Source: Phascolarctobacterium sp. (GTDB lineage Bacteria; Bacillota; Negativicutes; Acidaminococcales; Acidaminococcaceae). Taken from it: DNA of 38,716 nt. Shown here one piece after another: positions 15,997-22,983 of the stretch. Position numbers and translations under genes: made by a program. Every line of letters begins with the position of its first letter. Within the stretch, counting starts at the first letter, position 1. The DNA lies in the NCBI GenBank assembly GCA_021203775.1, contig JAJQAO010000032.1, positions 1 through 38,716 on the forward strand. The letters are read 5' to 3'. Below the pieces are notes generated by a model. That model was not told the DNA's origin, did no database searches, and saw only the letters and a list, made by a program, of their open reading frames with translations.

Positions 15997-17070
15997 TTAT
16001 TTCTTGGTCTGCATAATCTCGGAGAATTTCTTAACGATGGCTTCTTTGCTGTCCACAACCTCAAGATAGTTAATCTTGATGGATTTTTCCAGAGCTGCTT
16101 TCGGAGCAGGGAGCTGGAACTCTTTTGGAATTTCTACGTCCTCACGAACGGGGATGGTGCCTTCCAAAGCGATCTTGGCCTGAGCTTCTTTGCCAAGCAA
16201 GTAGTCAACGAATTTCTTGGCTGCATCAAGTTTGGCAGTACCTTTGAAGATAGCTACTGGACTCGGAACTACAAGGAGTTCGGGCGGATAGGACATCTTA
16301 ATATGGGCACCTTTTTTAATCTTATCATTTGTAATATAGTCAACGGCAAGGGAGGAGCAGAGCTCTCCTGATGCAGTATCGTCGATAACCTGACCGGAAC
16401 CCTTACCGATTCTGCCGCCGTTAGCTTTAATCTTTTCAAAGAATTCCCAGCCGAACTGTTTTTCCAGCAGGGCGATGCTCATGTAAGCGGTGCCGGACAG
16501 AGCGGGATCAGCTACGCCGAAGCCGTTTTTATATTCGGGCTTCAACAGGTCCGACCACTGGGTTGGCAGTTCTTTAATTTTATCGGTATTAACGATAATA
16601 CCGAGGGTACCAAGACGCGCTGCGTGGAAAGAACCATCATAATCTGGGAACGGGTTAACGATTTCGGAAAGTACTGGGCTCTTATAAACTTCGAGAATAC
16701 CTTCGGATTTCATCTTGTAGAAGTCGGGCACTTCACTAGTCCAGATGATGTCGGCCAAAATTTTGCCGCTCTGGCGTTCTGCGGCAATTTTAGCCATCAG
16801 TTTGCCTGCACCGGCGCTCTGATAGTCAACATCAATACCAGGATTCTTTGCTTTAAAACCTTCTACGATACCCTTAATTAGGGATTCCTTCATGGAAGTG
16901 TAAACGATGAGTTTTTTAGAATCACCGCCTTTGGCATCAGCTTTTGCTTCGGTCTTGGCAGGTTCTTTGGCAGCTTCCTTCTTCTCGCCGCCACCACCGC
17001 CGCAACCGGCCATAAGCATGGTTACCAGGAGAACCAGTAACAATGCCCATAAACTAGTTTTCTTTGACAT
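15997..17070 (-). CDS. ABC importer solute-binding lipoprotein (AfuA-like)
   Basis: A 357-residue lipoprotein and first gene of the importer operon. The signal peptide ends in a lipobox LMAGC (Cys about residue 23). A charged linker rich in Lys/Glu/Ala (about 28-52) tethers the binding domain, which begins KLIVYTSMKESLIKGIVEGF. GTLGIIVNTDKI and ADPALSGTAYMSIALLEKQFGWEFFEKIK are standard for iron/2-aminoethylphosphonate/sugar-phosphate receptors. I do not see the tandem Tyr pair typical of ferric FbpA, so a non-iron ligand, such as a phosphorylated compound, is plausible. Ribosome site AAGGAGG. The long leader upstream can fold into an extended helix. Confidence 0.92.
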   Translation of the reverse strand: MSKKTSLWALLLVLLVTMLMAGCGGGGGEKKEAAKEPAKTEAKADAKGGDSKKLIVYTSMKESLIKGIVEGFKAKNPGIDVDYQSAGAGKLMAKIAAERQSGKILADIIWTSEVPDFYKMKSEGILEVYKSPVLSEIVNPFPDYDGSFHAARLGTLGIIVNTDKIKELPTQWSDLLKPEYKNGFGVADPALSGTAYMSIALLEKQFGWEFFEKIKANGGRIGKGSGQVIDDTASGELCSSLAVDYITNDKIKKGAHIKMSYPPELLVVPSPVAIFKGTAKLDAAKKFVDYLLGKEAQAKIALEGTIPVREDVEIPKEFQLPAPKAALEKSIKINYLEVVDSKEAIVKKFSEIMQTKK

Positions 17071-17085
17071 TGATAAAACCTCCTT

Positions 17086-17223
17086 GAAATTAAAATAACC
17101 CCTCTTTAAATTTCAGTCATATTGTAAGCTGTCTGTAAAATTTGCCATCTTATCTTAGGGATGAGTTTTATCGATGTCAGTAAATTTTACATTGCTTTAA
17201 CACAGCGCTTACAATGGTGACAT
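17086..17223 (-). ncRNA. Structured 5' leader of the ABC importer operon
   Basis: Read on the minus strand, the roughly 150-nt leader can form one long helix starting almost at the predicted transcript end. GTCA (17218-17221) pairs with TGAC (17116-17119). ATTGTAAG (17208-17215) pairs with CTTACAAT (17121-17128). CTGT (17202-17205) pairs with ACAG (17129-17132). TGTAAAATTT (17182-17191) pairs with AAATTTTACA (17134-17143). The 38-nt apical region (17144-17181) contains a nested CATC/GATG pair. A second small hairpin (GAAATT 17109-17114 with AATTTC 17086-17091) stands just before the ribosome site. I do not recognise a known riboswitch class. Confidence 0.5.
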
Positions 17224-17229
17224 ACTTTG

Positions 17230-17280
17230 ATTATAGGGTATCATAATATTGTGAAAATTACAAGTAAAAAGCGCTTTTAC
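17230..17280 (-). promoter_or_regulatory. Putative promoter of the ABC importer operon, with upstream palindrome
   Basis: Minus strand -10 TATAAT (17230-17235) with a weak -35 TTTTCA (17252-17257) at 16 bp. Immediately upstream lies the perfect 12-bp palindrome AAAAGCGCTTTT (17267-17278), a possible regulator site. It does not fit the CcpA cre consensus. Apart from these and the leader, the 271 bp between the two genes hold only the terminator at 17301-17352. Confidence 0.45.
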
Positions 17281-17300
17281 GGGCATTTACAGGCTAGAGA

Positions 17301-17352
17301 AAATAAAAAAACGGCTGCCTTCTGAAAGGACCGCAATTATTTTAAAGCAGCC
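17301..17352 (-). terminator. Terminator of the carrier/thioesterase operon
   Basis: On the minus strand GGCTGCTTT (17344-17352) pairs with AAGGCAGCC (17313-17321), nine pairs with one G-U, followed by a T-rich tract (17301-17311). The stem overlaps the stop codon of the carrier gene. Confidence 0.65.
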
Positions 17353-18595
17353 AGTGGTAAAGACCGAAATAAGCAAGTATGCTGAGATAAGTCACACCAA
17401 GGGCTGAAATAAGGAACATTTTCACAAAAAGACGATGTTGTTCCTGATATGTTGTGCCTGCCGCCGAAGAATAAGCCGCAAGGGCAAGTGCACCACCTGT
17501 AGAAAGGGGGCTTATTCCTGCTGTATTTGATACCATGGTGATAGCTGTTGCCATCTCGAGGGGCATGGTATTGTTGCCTCCGACTTCTGCCACGATTTCA
17601 GGAATTGTGGGAATAAGTGTTGGCATGACAACACCTGATGTGGAACTGAACCAGCTCATTACACCAGAACAGATGGTCATAATGGAAACCGCCGTATTCT
17701 CTGTCATTACGCTTGCGAGTGCGGCACTAAGCATTTTTATGCCGCCAAGATCAATAATAAGGTGCATGAGTACGCCGACACCTGTAATAAGAAGGAGCGT
17801 GCCCCAGGGAATGCGCTTCAAGGCTTCGCCTTCATCAGAAACGTGGAAGAATGATAGTACCGCCGCAATAGCAAACCCTACAAGACCTACATTAATGTGA
17901 AGAACCATGACTAGAAATACCATTACAACAATTCCTGCTAGGGTAGCTTTTTGTTTAGCGTTAAATCCAGATATTTTTTCGTGGCCCACATTAGGATCCG
18001 CATGAAGTTTATAACCACCTAAAAGGAAATAGACAACAATTGCATAAGCCGTTGATGATAAAACTCCATTTGCCAGAAACTGGCTTTCAATGCCAGTGAG
18101 GCCGAATTCTGCACAAAGGTTTATACCGATAATTCCAGTGGCCGCGAGGGGTGAAACACCACCGCCAGAAGCGCCCAGTACAGTAAGCGCTGAAAGCATT
18201 GCAGGCTGTATACCCATCTCGGAGGCAAGGGCCATGGAAAAAACCATCATGATTGCCATAGTGGGAACTGTTCCTGGCCCAAGAGCTGATAGGATTGTAG
18301 AAAAAACATAAATTATAATGGGTACGAGATATGTTCTCTGGCCAGCAAGAGCTACAACTTTCTTTGCCAGAAGATCAAGGGTACCATTAATTTGTGCCAG
18401 GCTGAACAGATAGGAAACGCCAAGCAACATAATAAAAAGTGATGAATTAAAACCGCGTATTATTTCCAGGTCCTGAACACCAGCTAAGTGCCCCAGTACT
18501 AATGCAAATGCAATGGCAACGAGGCCTGTATTCATATGTCGGAAAAATCCTAGGAAAATTGCTATCAGAAGCAGGCATAAAGACAAGAGAGCCAT
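17342..18595 (-). CDS. MatC-like dicarboxylate/SLC13-type membrane carrier
   Basis: A 417-residue polytopic membrane protein, about 11-12 helices, with the look of the malonate carrier MatC / ion-transporter superfamily. The N-terminal MatC_N-type region (about 1-150) includes FNSSLFIMLLGVSYLF and ALGPGTVPTMAIMMVFSMALA. Gly/Ser-rich re-entrant stretches GASGGGVSPLAATGIIG and, in the second half, SNTAGISPLSTGGALALAAY are typical of substrate loops in this superfamily. Probably takes up a small dicarboxylate such as malonate or another C3/C4 acid (inference). It follows the thioesterase gene by 62 nt on the same strand and ends in its own terminator. Confidence 0.82.
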   Translation of the reverse strand: MALLSLCLLLIAIFLGFFRHMNTGLVAIAFALVLGHLAGVQDLEIIRGFNSSLFIMLLGVSYLFSLAQINGTLDLLAKKVVALAGQRTYLVPIIIYVFSTILSALGPGTVPTMAIMMVFSMALASEMGIQPAMLSALTVLGASGGGVSPLAATGIIGINLCAEFGLTGIESQFLANGVLSSTAYAIVVYFLLGGYKLHADPNVGHEKISGFNAKQKATLAGIVVMVFLVMVLHINVGLVGFAIAAVLSFFHVSDEGEALKRIPWGTLLLITGVGVLMHLIIDLGGIKMLSAALASVMTENTAVSIMTICSGVMSWFSSTSGVVMPTLIPTIPEIVAEVGGNNTMPLEMATAITMVSNTAGISPLSTGGALALAAYSSAAGTTYQEQHRLFVKMFLISALGVTYLSILAYFGLYHWLL

Positions 18596-18658
18596 TTAAG
18601 AAACCACTTCCTTAAAGATATTTTCGCCTTTTATTTTATTTTTTATGCAAATATAATT

Positions 18659-19096
18659 TTACCATTTTTCGGGAATGCCGGGTAATTTATCAACAATGAA
18701 CATACAGCTCATACCAGTAGCAAAGATAGTCTTAGTATCCCTATTATATAAATTGGTTACCATATTTATAATACTGTCTTCTATACTGCGGATTTCTGCA
18801 GTTGCCAATACAAATTCCCCAGGCTTTGCCCCTTTGATGAAATCAATTGTAGCGGAAAGTGTTACCACGCTTTTACCAATGCTGGCGCCTGTAATGCCAG
18901 TAGCATTATCTATGAGAGTCATAACAAGTCCGCCGTGCATCGTGCCGTGGAGATTGGTATGCTTCGTAAGTTTGAGGTCAAGTCCGACACTGGCTTTGCC
19001 GCAATTTATATCTATAATCTGTATACCGCAGGATTGAGTGAAATAACTTTTTTTATAACGGGTTTCTATAAATTTTTTAATTTCAGCTGGCTGCAT
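18659..19096 (-). CDS. PaaI-like hotdog thioesterase
   Basis: A 145-residue hotdog-fold acyl-CoA thioesterase. The family core is HTNLHGTMHGGLVMTLIDNATG: the HGG motif with the downstream acidic Asp is the PaaI/YdiI-type catalytic region. It is followed by the long strand VTLSATIDFIKGAKPGEF. Such enzymes hydrolyse aromatic or short acyl-CoA esters as tetramers. Start ATG at 19096 with AGGAGGA upstream. It is first in an operon with the carrier, so uptake of an acid and release of its CoA form may be linked (inference). Confidence 0.87.
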   Translation of the reverse strand: MQPAEIKKFIETRYKKSYFTQSCGIQIIDINCGKASVGLDLKLTKHTNLHGTMHGGLVMTLIDNATGITGASIGKSVVTLSATIDFIKGAKPGEFVLATAEIRSIEDSIINMVTNLYNRDTKTIFATGMSCMFIVDKLPGIPEKW

Positions 19097-19117
19097 TTAG
19101 TCCTCCTGAAATCAGTA

Positions 19118-19172
19118 TTGGAATATGGTGTATACCAACTATAAGAATACTCCAACAGCATCTTTCAGTCAA
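19118..19172 (-). promoter_or_regulatory. Promoter and repeated operator of the thioesterase-carrier operon
   Basis: Minus strand -35 TTGACT (19167-19172) and -10 TATTCT (19144-19149), 17 bp apart. An inverted repeat overlaps it: TTGGAATAT (19118-19126) against ATACTCCAA (19147-19155), one mismatch. A third copy of the half site (TTGGTATAC, 19130-19138, minus) lies between. Three related half sites over the -10/start region suggest repression; the regulator is unknown. Confidence 0.55.
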
Positions 19173-19207
19173 ATTCCCATATAATTGTATTGCCTAATAA
19201 AAAAACC

Positions 19208-19238
19208 TTGACTAAAATTCCGTTTCAAGTGTTAAAAT
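19208..19238 (+). promoter_or_regulatory. Putative promoter of the DUF362 gene
   Basis: -35 TTGACT (19208-19213) and -10 TAAAAT (19233-19238); the spacing of 19 bp (18 if TTAAAA is used) is slightly long. Confidence 0.4.
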
Positions 19239-19285
19239 AAAATTAAAAGGGAAAGGTGATTTAAAATTCAGGAGGTGCTCGAAAT

Positions 19286-20419
19286 ATGGAAAAAGCAAAA
19301 GTATATTTTACTGATTTCCGTACGTCTGCCTGGGGAGCTAGCATGCCTCAGAAACTTCAGAAACTTATAAAAAAAGCAGGCATTGGGAATATTGATTTTA
19401 AGAACCAGTTTGTAGCCATCAAAATGCATTTTGGTGAGCCGGGGAATGTTTCCTACCTGCGTCCTAATTATGCAAAGGCCGTAGTGGACACGGTAAAGGA
19501 ACTTGGCGGTCGTCCTTTTTTAACTGACTGTAATACTCTTTATGTGGGCGGACGCAAACATGCACTGGAGCATATTGATACTGCCTACGTAAACGGGTTT
19601 AATCCTTTTACTACAGACTGCCATGTAATTATTGCGGACGGGCTGAAAGGAACAGATGAAGCATATGTGGATGTTCCCGGAGGTGAACTGGTAAAAGAAG
19701 CTAAAATCGGTCGAGCGCTGATGGATGCTGACATAGTTATTTCCCTGACCCACTTTAAAGGTCATGAAATGGCGGGTTTCGGTGGTGCGCTAAAAAATAT
19801 CGGTATGGGGGGCGGATCCCGTGCAGGGAAAATGGAGATGCATAACGACGGCAAACCGCGCGTATCCCAGGAAAAATGTATCGGTTGCGGCAGGTGCGTA
19901 AAAATTTGTGCGCATGATGCACCATCGGTGGTCAATGGTAAGTCAAGTATTGATGTCAATAAGTGCGTTGGTTGCGGCAGATGTCTGGGACTGTGTCCTG
20001 CAGATGCCATCCATTCCATCCTAGATGCCAGTGCTGAAAACCTGAATAAACGTATGGCTGAGTATGCCTGGGCCATTTTGCATGACCGTCCGGCATTCCA
20101 TATCAGCCTTATCGTGGATGTTTCTCCATACTGTGACTGCCATGCGCAAAGCGACGCGCCAGTGGTAAACAATATAGGCATGCTTGCCTCATTTGATCCC
20201 GTGGCACTTGATCAGGCCTGTGCAGATTTGGTAAATGCGGCACCTCCAGTGGAAAATTCTGTTTTGGGAGAACATCTTGCAAAAAATCCGGAAGATTGTA
20301 AAGGACATGACCATTTCCACAATATCTCGCCCGACTCGTCTGATTGGAGAATCTGTCTGGAACATGCGGAAAAACTTGGTATGGGGACAAGGAAATACGA
20401 ACTTATTACAGTAAAATAA
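19286..20419 (+). CDS. DUF362 protein with two [4Fe-4S] clusters
   Basis: A 377-residue iron-sulfur protein. The DUF362 portion spans the chain (FTDFRTSAWGASMPQKLQKL at the start, ALKNIGMGGGSRAGK in the middle). A bacterial ferredoxin insert lies at about residues 190-250: CIGCGRCVKIC and CVGCGRCLGLC each give four Cys for a [4Fe-4S] cluster. Such proteins are common in anaerobes and are presumed electron carriers or redox enzymes, but no reaction is established. Start ATG with AGGAGG 9 nt upstream. Alone between terminator-bounded units; no partner is suggested by the neighbours. Confidence 0.92.
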   Translation: MEKAKVYFTDFRTSAWGASMPQKLQKLIKKAGIGNIDFKNQFVAIKMHFGEPGNVSYLRPNYAKAVVDTVKELGGRPFLTDCNTLYVGGRKHALEHIDTAYVNGFNPFTTDCHVIIADGLKGTDEAYVDVPGGELVKEAKIGRALMDADIVISLTHFKGHEMAGFGGALKNIGMGGGSRAGKMEMHNDGKPRVSQEKCIGCGRCVKICAHDAPSVVNGKSSIDVNKCVGCGRCLGLCPADAIHSILDASAENLNKRMAEYAWAILHDRPAFHISLIVDVSPYCDCHAQSDAPVVNNIGMLASFDPVALDQACADLVNAAPPVENSVLGEHLAKNPEDCKGHDHFHNISPDSSDWRICLEHAEKLGMGTRKYELITVK

Positions 20420-20430
20420 GGTATAAAAAA

Positions 20431-20466
20431 ACAGGACCGGTTCAGTTTGCTTTGAAACGGTCCTGT
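20431..20466. terminator. Bidirectional terminator between the DUF362 gene and purC
   Basis: ACAGGACCG (20431-20439) pairs with CGGTCCTGT (20458-20466), with an inner TTCA/TGAA extension. T tracts flank it in both directions. Confidence 0.85.
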
Positions 20467-20472
20467 AATTTT

Positions 20473-21174
20473 TTATTTAGTCAGGCGGCGGATAATTTCC
20501 TGGTAGGCTTCCTCCACATTGCCAAGGTCACGGCGAAAACGGTCTTTGTCTAGTTTTTCATTAGTATCTGCATCCCACAGCCTTGCGGTATCGGGAGTGA
20601 TTTCATCAGCGAGAATAACCTTGCCGTCCGCATCAACGCCAAACTCCAGCTTGAAATCTATAAGACGGACCTTGCGGTCTGCCAGAAATTTTTTCAGAAC
20701 ATCATTAATTTTTAATGCCATTGATTTAATTTCTGTGACCTGCTCATCGGTAGCGATACCGAAAGCCTCCGCATAATCATCGTTAACCATGGGATCACCG
20801 AGTTCATCATTTTTATAGCATAATTCAATGATGGGTTTTTTAAGCGGAAGGCCTTCTTCAACGCCCATTTTTTTTGCCAGGCTGCCTGCCGCAATATTGC
20901 GGATTATAACTTCAAGGGGGATAATTCTTACTTTCTTGCACAAGACTTCCCTGTCGCTCAATTTTTTCAGCTGATGGTGAGGAATGCCGTTGCTGGCAAG
21001 CAGATCGAAAAAGAAAGTGGTAATGGTGTTATTCATAACGCCTTTATCAATGATGGTCCCTTTTTTCAGGCCATTAAAGGCGGTTGCATCGTCTTTATAG
21101 TAAATTACTACTTCATTGGGATTTTCCGTAGCAAAAACTTTTTTTGCTTTGCCTTCATACAACATTTCTGCCAT
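20473..21174 (-). CDS. purC: SAICAR synthase
   Basis: Phosphoribosylaminoimidazole-succinocarboxamide synthase, ATP-dependent ligation of aspartate to CAIR in purine synthesis. The 233 residues match the usual compact form. Motifs: YEGKAKKVFAT (ATP loop) at the N-terminus, YYKDDATAFNG, EVIIRNIAAGSLAKK, and LIDFKLEFGVDADGKVILADEITPDTARLWD, which is the strongly conserved C-terminal block. Start ATG at 21174, because AAAGAGG lies 7 nt upstream; a 14-residue extension to 21216 has no support. It stands alone rather than in a pur operon. Confidence 0.96.
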   Translation of the reverse strand: MAEMLYEGKAKKVFATENPNEVVIYYKDDATAFNGLKKGTIIDKGVMNNTITTFFFDLLASNGIPHHQLKKLSDREVLCKKVRIIPLEVIIRNIAAGSLAKKMGVEEGLPLKKPIIELCYKNDELGDPMVNDDYAEAFGIATDEQVTEIKSMALKINDVLKKFLADRKVRLIDFKLEFGVDADGKVILADEITPDTARLWDADTNEKLDKDRFRRDLGNVEEAYQEIIRRLTK

Positions 21175-21231
21175 GATTATACCTCTTTCGTATATATTTT
21201 TGTGCAGCAGATGCACTCTCCGTATGATTGT

Positions 21232-21295
21232 AGTTTAAATTTTTCCCTGACTGTTGTCAAGGTTTCCAAACTGTATATTGCATAACAGGTATGCA
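21232..21295 (-). promoter_or_regulatory. purC promoter and upstream inverted repeat
   Basis: Minus strand -35 TTGACA (21255-21260) with -10 TAAACT (21232-21237), 17 bp. Upstream, TGCATA (21279-21284) and TATGCA (21290-21295) form an inverted repeat with a 5-bp centre, a candidate operator. No purine riboswitch core is present in the leader. Confidence 0.5.
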
Positions 21296-21367
21296 GAAAA
21301 ATTTCCAAAAAAAGATAAAAATGAGGAATTTATTAAAAAAGTGTAAAATATAATACGAAAAAAAATC

Positions 21368-21603
21368 TTTACAAAAGTTATTTTCAAGTATTATAATCAT
21401 GACATAAACAACAACGGCGTTGTAAAACACAGAGTTTTATTGCCGTTGTTGTTTTTATCTGCAACATGCAGATGTGCGTGACTATCTGCCGTGAAAAAGA
21501 TAATAGGCAGTCGCCGAAGCGGCCAAATGTGGGGATGTACTGATTAAATAATTAGATACCGGTCACGCAAAGCTTAAATGCCCGTGTAAACGGGTATTTT
21601 TTT
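21368..21603 (+). ncRNA. Orphan structured RNA with own promoter and terminator
   Basis: The 436 bp between purC and the oxidoreductase operon hold a plus-strand transcription unit with no gene behind it. Promoter: TTTACA (21368-21373), 18 bp, TATAAT (21392-21397). The RNA would start near 21404. Elements: hairpin 1, 12 bp (21407-21418 with 21442-21453), followed by T5; hairpin 2 ATCTGC/GCAGAT (21457-21473); a long closing stem GCGTGAC-TATCT (21476-21487) with AGATA-GTCACGC (21554-21558, 21562-21568); inner CTGCC/GGCAG (21486-21490 with 21506-21510, the first two bases also usable by the closing stem) and GCCG/CGGC (21513-21523). A terminator (21578-21603) ends it. The following genes are on the other strand. 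Family not recognised. Confidence 0.6.
21578..21603 (+). terminator. Terminator of the orphan RNA
   Basis: ATGCCCGT (21578-21585) pairs with ACGGGTAT (21590-21597), loop of four, followed by a run of seven T (21597-21603). The T tract is on the plus side only, which supports plus-strand transcription of the preceding RNA. Confidence 0.85.
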
Positions 21604-21610
21604 GTTTATT

Positions 21611-22138
21611 TCACACAAGATCTCTGCCGACCTGAAGGGCACGCCTGTTAGCATCTTCCGTCCCTTTGGGAACGCGGTTCAGGACGGCTTTTTCCAGTGA
21701 TGCTTCAGAAACAATGCCGGTAATCTTTACCAAAGCGCCAAGGGCGATAATATTTGCAAAGAGGGATTTACCCAATACATCCTTTGCGCTGTGGGTAATG
21801 GGCAGTTCGTATGTTTTACCTGTGTGTTTCGCAGGCAGTTCCGTGACAAACAGTTTGTCCGTTACGAGAATACTGTCAGGTTTTAAGTCGTTGCTGTATT
21901 TATTAGCAGCTTCCTGACTCATGGCAAGCAGCAGGTCAGGTTCCGTAACCTTGCTGAAATGTATAACGTTGTCACTTATGATTACCTCTGATTTTGAAGA
22001 GCCTCCGCGGGCTTCAGGACCATAAGATTGGGACTGGATGGCTAGTTTTCCGTCAAGAAGTGCTGCCTCGGCAAGGATAATACCGGCAAGTATTAAACCC
22101 TGTCCGCCGGTGCCGGATAAGCGTAATTCCTGTTTCAT
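21611..22138 (-). CDS. korC: 2-oxoacid:ferredoxin oxidoreductase, gamma subunit
   Basis: The 175-residue gamma subunit of a four-subunit 2-oxoacid:ferredoxin oxidoreductase. It opens with LRLSGTGGQGLILAGIILAEAAL, the family's glycine-rich motif, followed by SQSYGPEARGGSSKSEVIIS and the NIIALGALVKITG block. It helps form the CoA/active-site domain. The start ATG shares one base with the beta-subunit stop (TAATG), so it is coupled. The four-gene order ferredoxin-alpha-beta-gamma is that of KGOR/VOR enzymes; I favour 2-oxoglutarate, but branched-chain acids remain possible. Confidence 0.9.
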   Translation of the reverse strand: MKQELRLSGTGGQGLILAGIILAEAALLDGKLAIQSQSYGPEARGGSSKSEVIISDNVIHFSKVTEPDLLLAMSQEAANKYSNDLKPDSILVTDKLFVTELPAKHTGKTYELPITHSAKDVLGKSLFANIIALGALVKITGIVSEASLEKAVLNRVPKGTEDANRRALQVGRDLV

Positions 22139-22968
22139 TATTTCTTACCTCCCTGCGCTTTGGCGATAAGCTGATCATAGGCTTCCGTATATTCCATACG
22201 GCTGGTATCTTCATATAAGATGCCGATAGGAAATTTCCCCTGGCGCTGCTCATCATTAAGTTTTTCCCAGGCGGCCAGTGGAACTGCATGATCGCGCTGC
22301 CACATCATCATTGCGTCCGGTCCGCCCATTTTGTTCTGACGGCCGAAGGAAATGGGACACGCGGATACAGCCTCAATGAAGCTGAAACCTTTGTGTTGGA
22401 TGCCTTTGGCAATAAGATCGATTAAAATCTGGGTGTGGAAAGTAGTGGCACGTGCTACGAAGGTAGCCCCGGCAGCCTTTACCAGTTCCGTTACATTAAA
22501 ATCATGTTCTATAGTGGCATAAGGCGCAGTGGTAGCCTTGCTTCCCAAAGGAGTCATAGGAGAATACTGTCCGCCAGTCATGCCGTAAATACTGTTGTTA
22601 TATAAAACAACGGTCATATCAATATTGCGCCTTGCAGCATGGATAAGGTGGTTGCCTCCGATAGCGGTAGCGTCGCCGTCACCTGTTATAACGACTACAT
22701 TAAGGGACGGATCGGCAAGCTTTACACCAGTAGCTACGGGTATCGCTCTGCCATGTGCGGAATGTACGGTGTTGAAATCAAGATAACCGGAAGCACGGCT
22801 GCTGCAGCCTATGCCGGAAATGACAGCCACGGCATTTTGATCAAGGCCGACCTTATCAATGGCTTTAACAATGGCACCGGTGATTACACCGTTGCCACAA
22901 CCGGGGCACCAGATATGAGGAAGGCGGCCCGGGCGGAAATATTTATCAATAATCTGTTCCATGCTCAT
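22138..22968 (-). CDS. korB: 2-oxoacid:ferredoxin oxidoreductase, beta subunit
   Basis: The 276-residue thiamine diphosphate-binding subunit. The ThDP/Mg motif runs from GDGDATAIGGNHLIHAAR to VLYNNSIYGMTGGQ. CPGCGNG near residue 20, GIGCSSR near residue 52 and a later Cys in EAVSACPISFGRQNK supply [4Fe-4S] ligands as in this family. The enzyme converts a 2-oxoacid plus CoA to acyl-CoA, CO2 and reduced ferredoxin, reversibly in anaerobes. It lies 15 nt after the alpha gene with its own AGGAG. Confidence 0.93.
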   Translation of the reverse strand: MSMEQIIDKYFRPGRLPHIWCPGCGNGVITGAIVKAIDKVGLDQNAVAVISGIGCSSRASGYLDFNTVHSAHGRAIPVATGVKLADPSLNVVVITGDGDATAIGGNHLIHAARRNIDMTVVLYNNSIYGMTGGQYSPMTPLGSKATTAPYATIEHDFNVTELVKAAGATFVARATTFHTQILIDLIAKGIQHKGFSFIEAVSACPISFGRQNKMGGPDAMMMWQRDHAVPLAAWEKLNDEQRQGKFPIGILYEDTSRMEYTEAYDQLIAKAQGGKK

Positions 22969-22983
22969 AATTTTTCTCCTCTC

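Noticed and set aside
15997-17070. Calling the importer a ferric-iron transporter (FbpABC)
   Set aside because: The tandem Tyr iron ligands of FbpA are not visible; related receptors bind phosphonates or sugar phosphates, so the substrate was left open.
17197-17216. CcpA cre-like sequence TGTAAGCGCT in the importer leader
   Set aside because: The 3' half does not fit the cre consensus, and the segment is better explained as one arm of the leader helix.
21490-21521. Resemblance to part of the lysine riboswitch (GTGAAAAAG then GTCGCCGAAGC)
   Set aside because: The other conserved lysine-aptamer parts (GAGGNGCG/AGUA 5' core, P4-P5 with GGCUGG, closing P1) are not found and no lysine gene follows. 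It was left as an unassigned RNA.
21466-21543. A 25-codon open frame inside the orphan RNA
   Set aside because: No ribosome site precedes it and it crosses the stable stems; coding is less likely than structure.
21560-21572. ACGCAAAGC as in c-di-GMP-I riboswitches
   Set aside because: The matching 5' half of that aptamer is absent and the motif here is the 3' arm of a stem.
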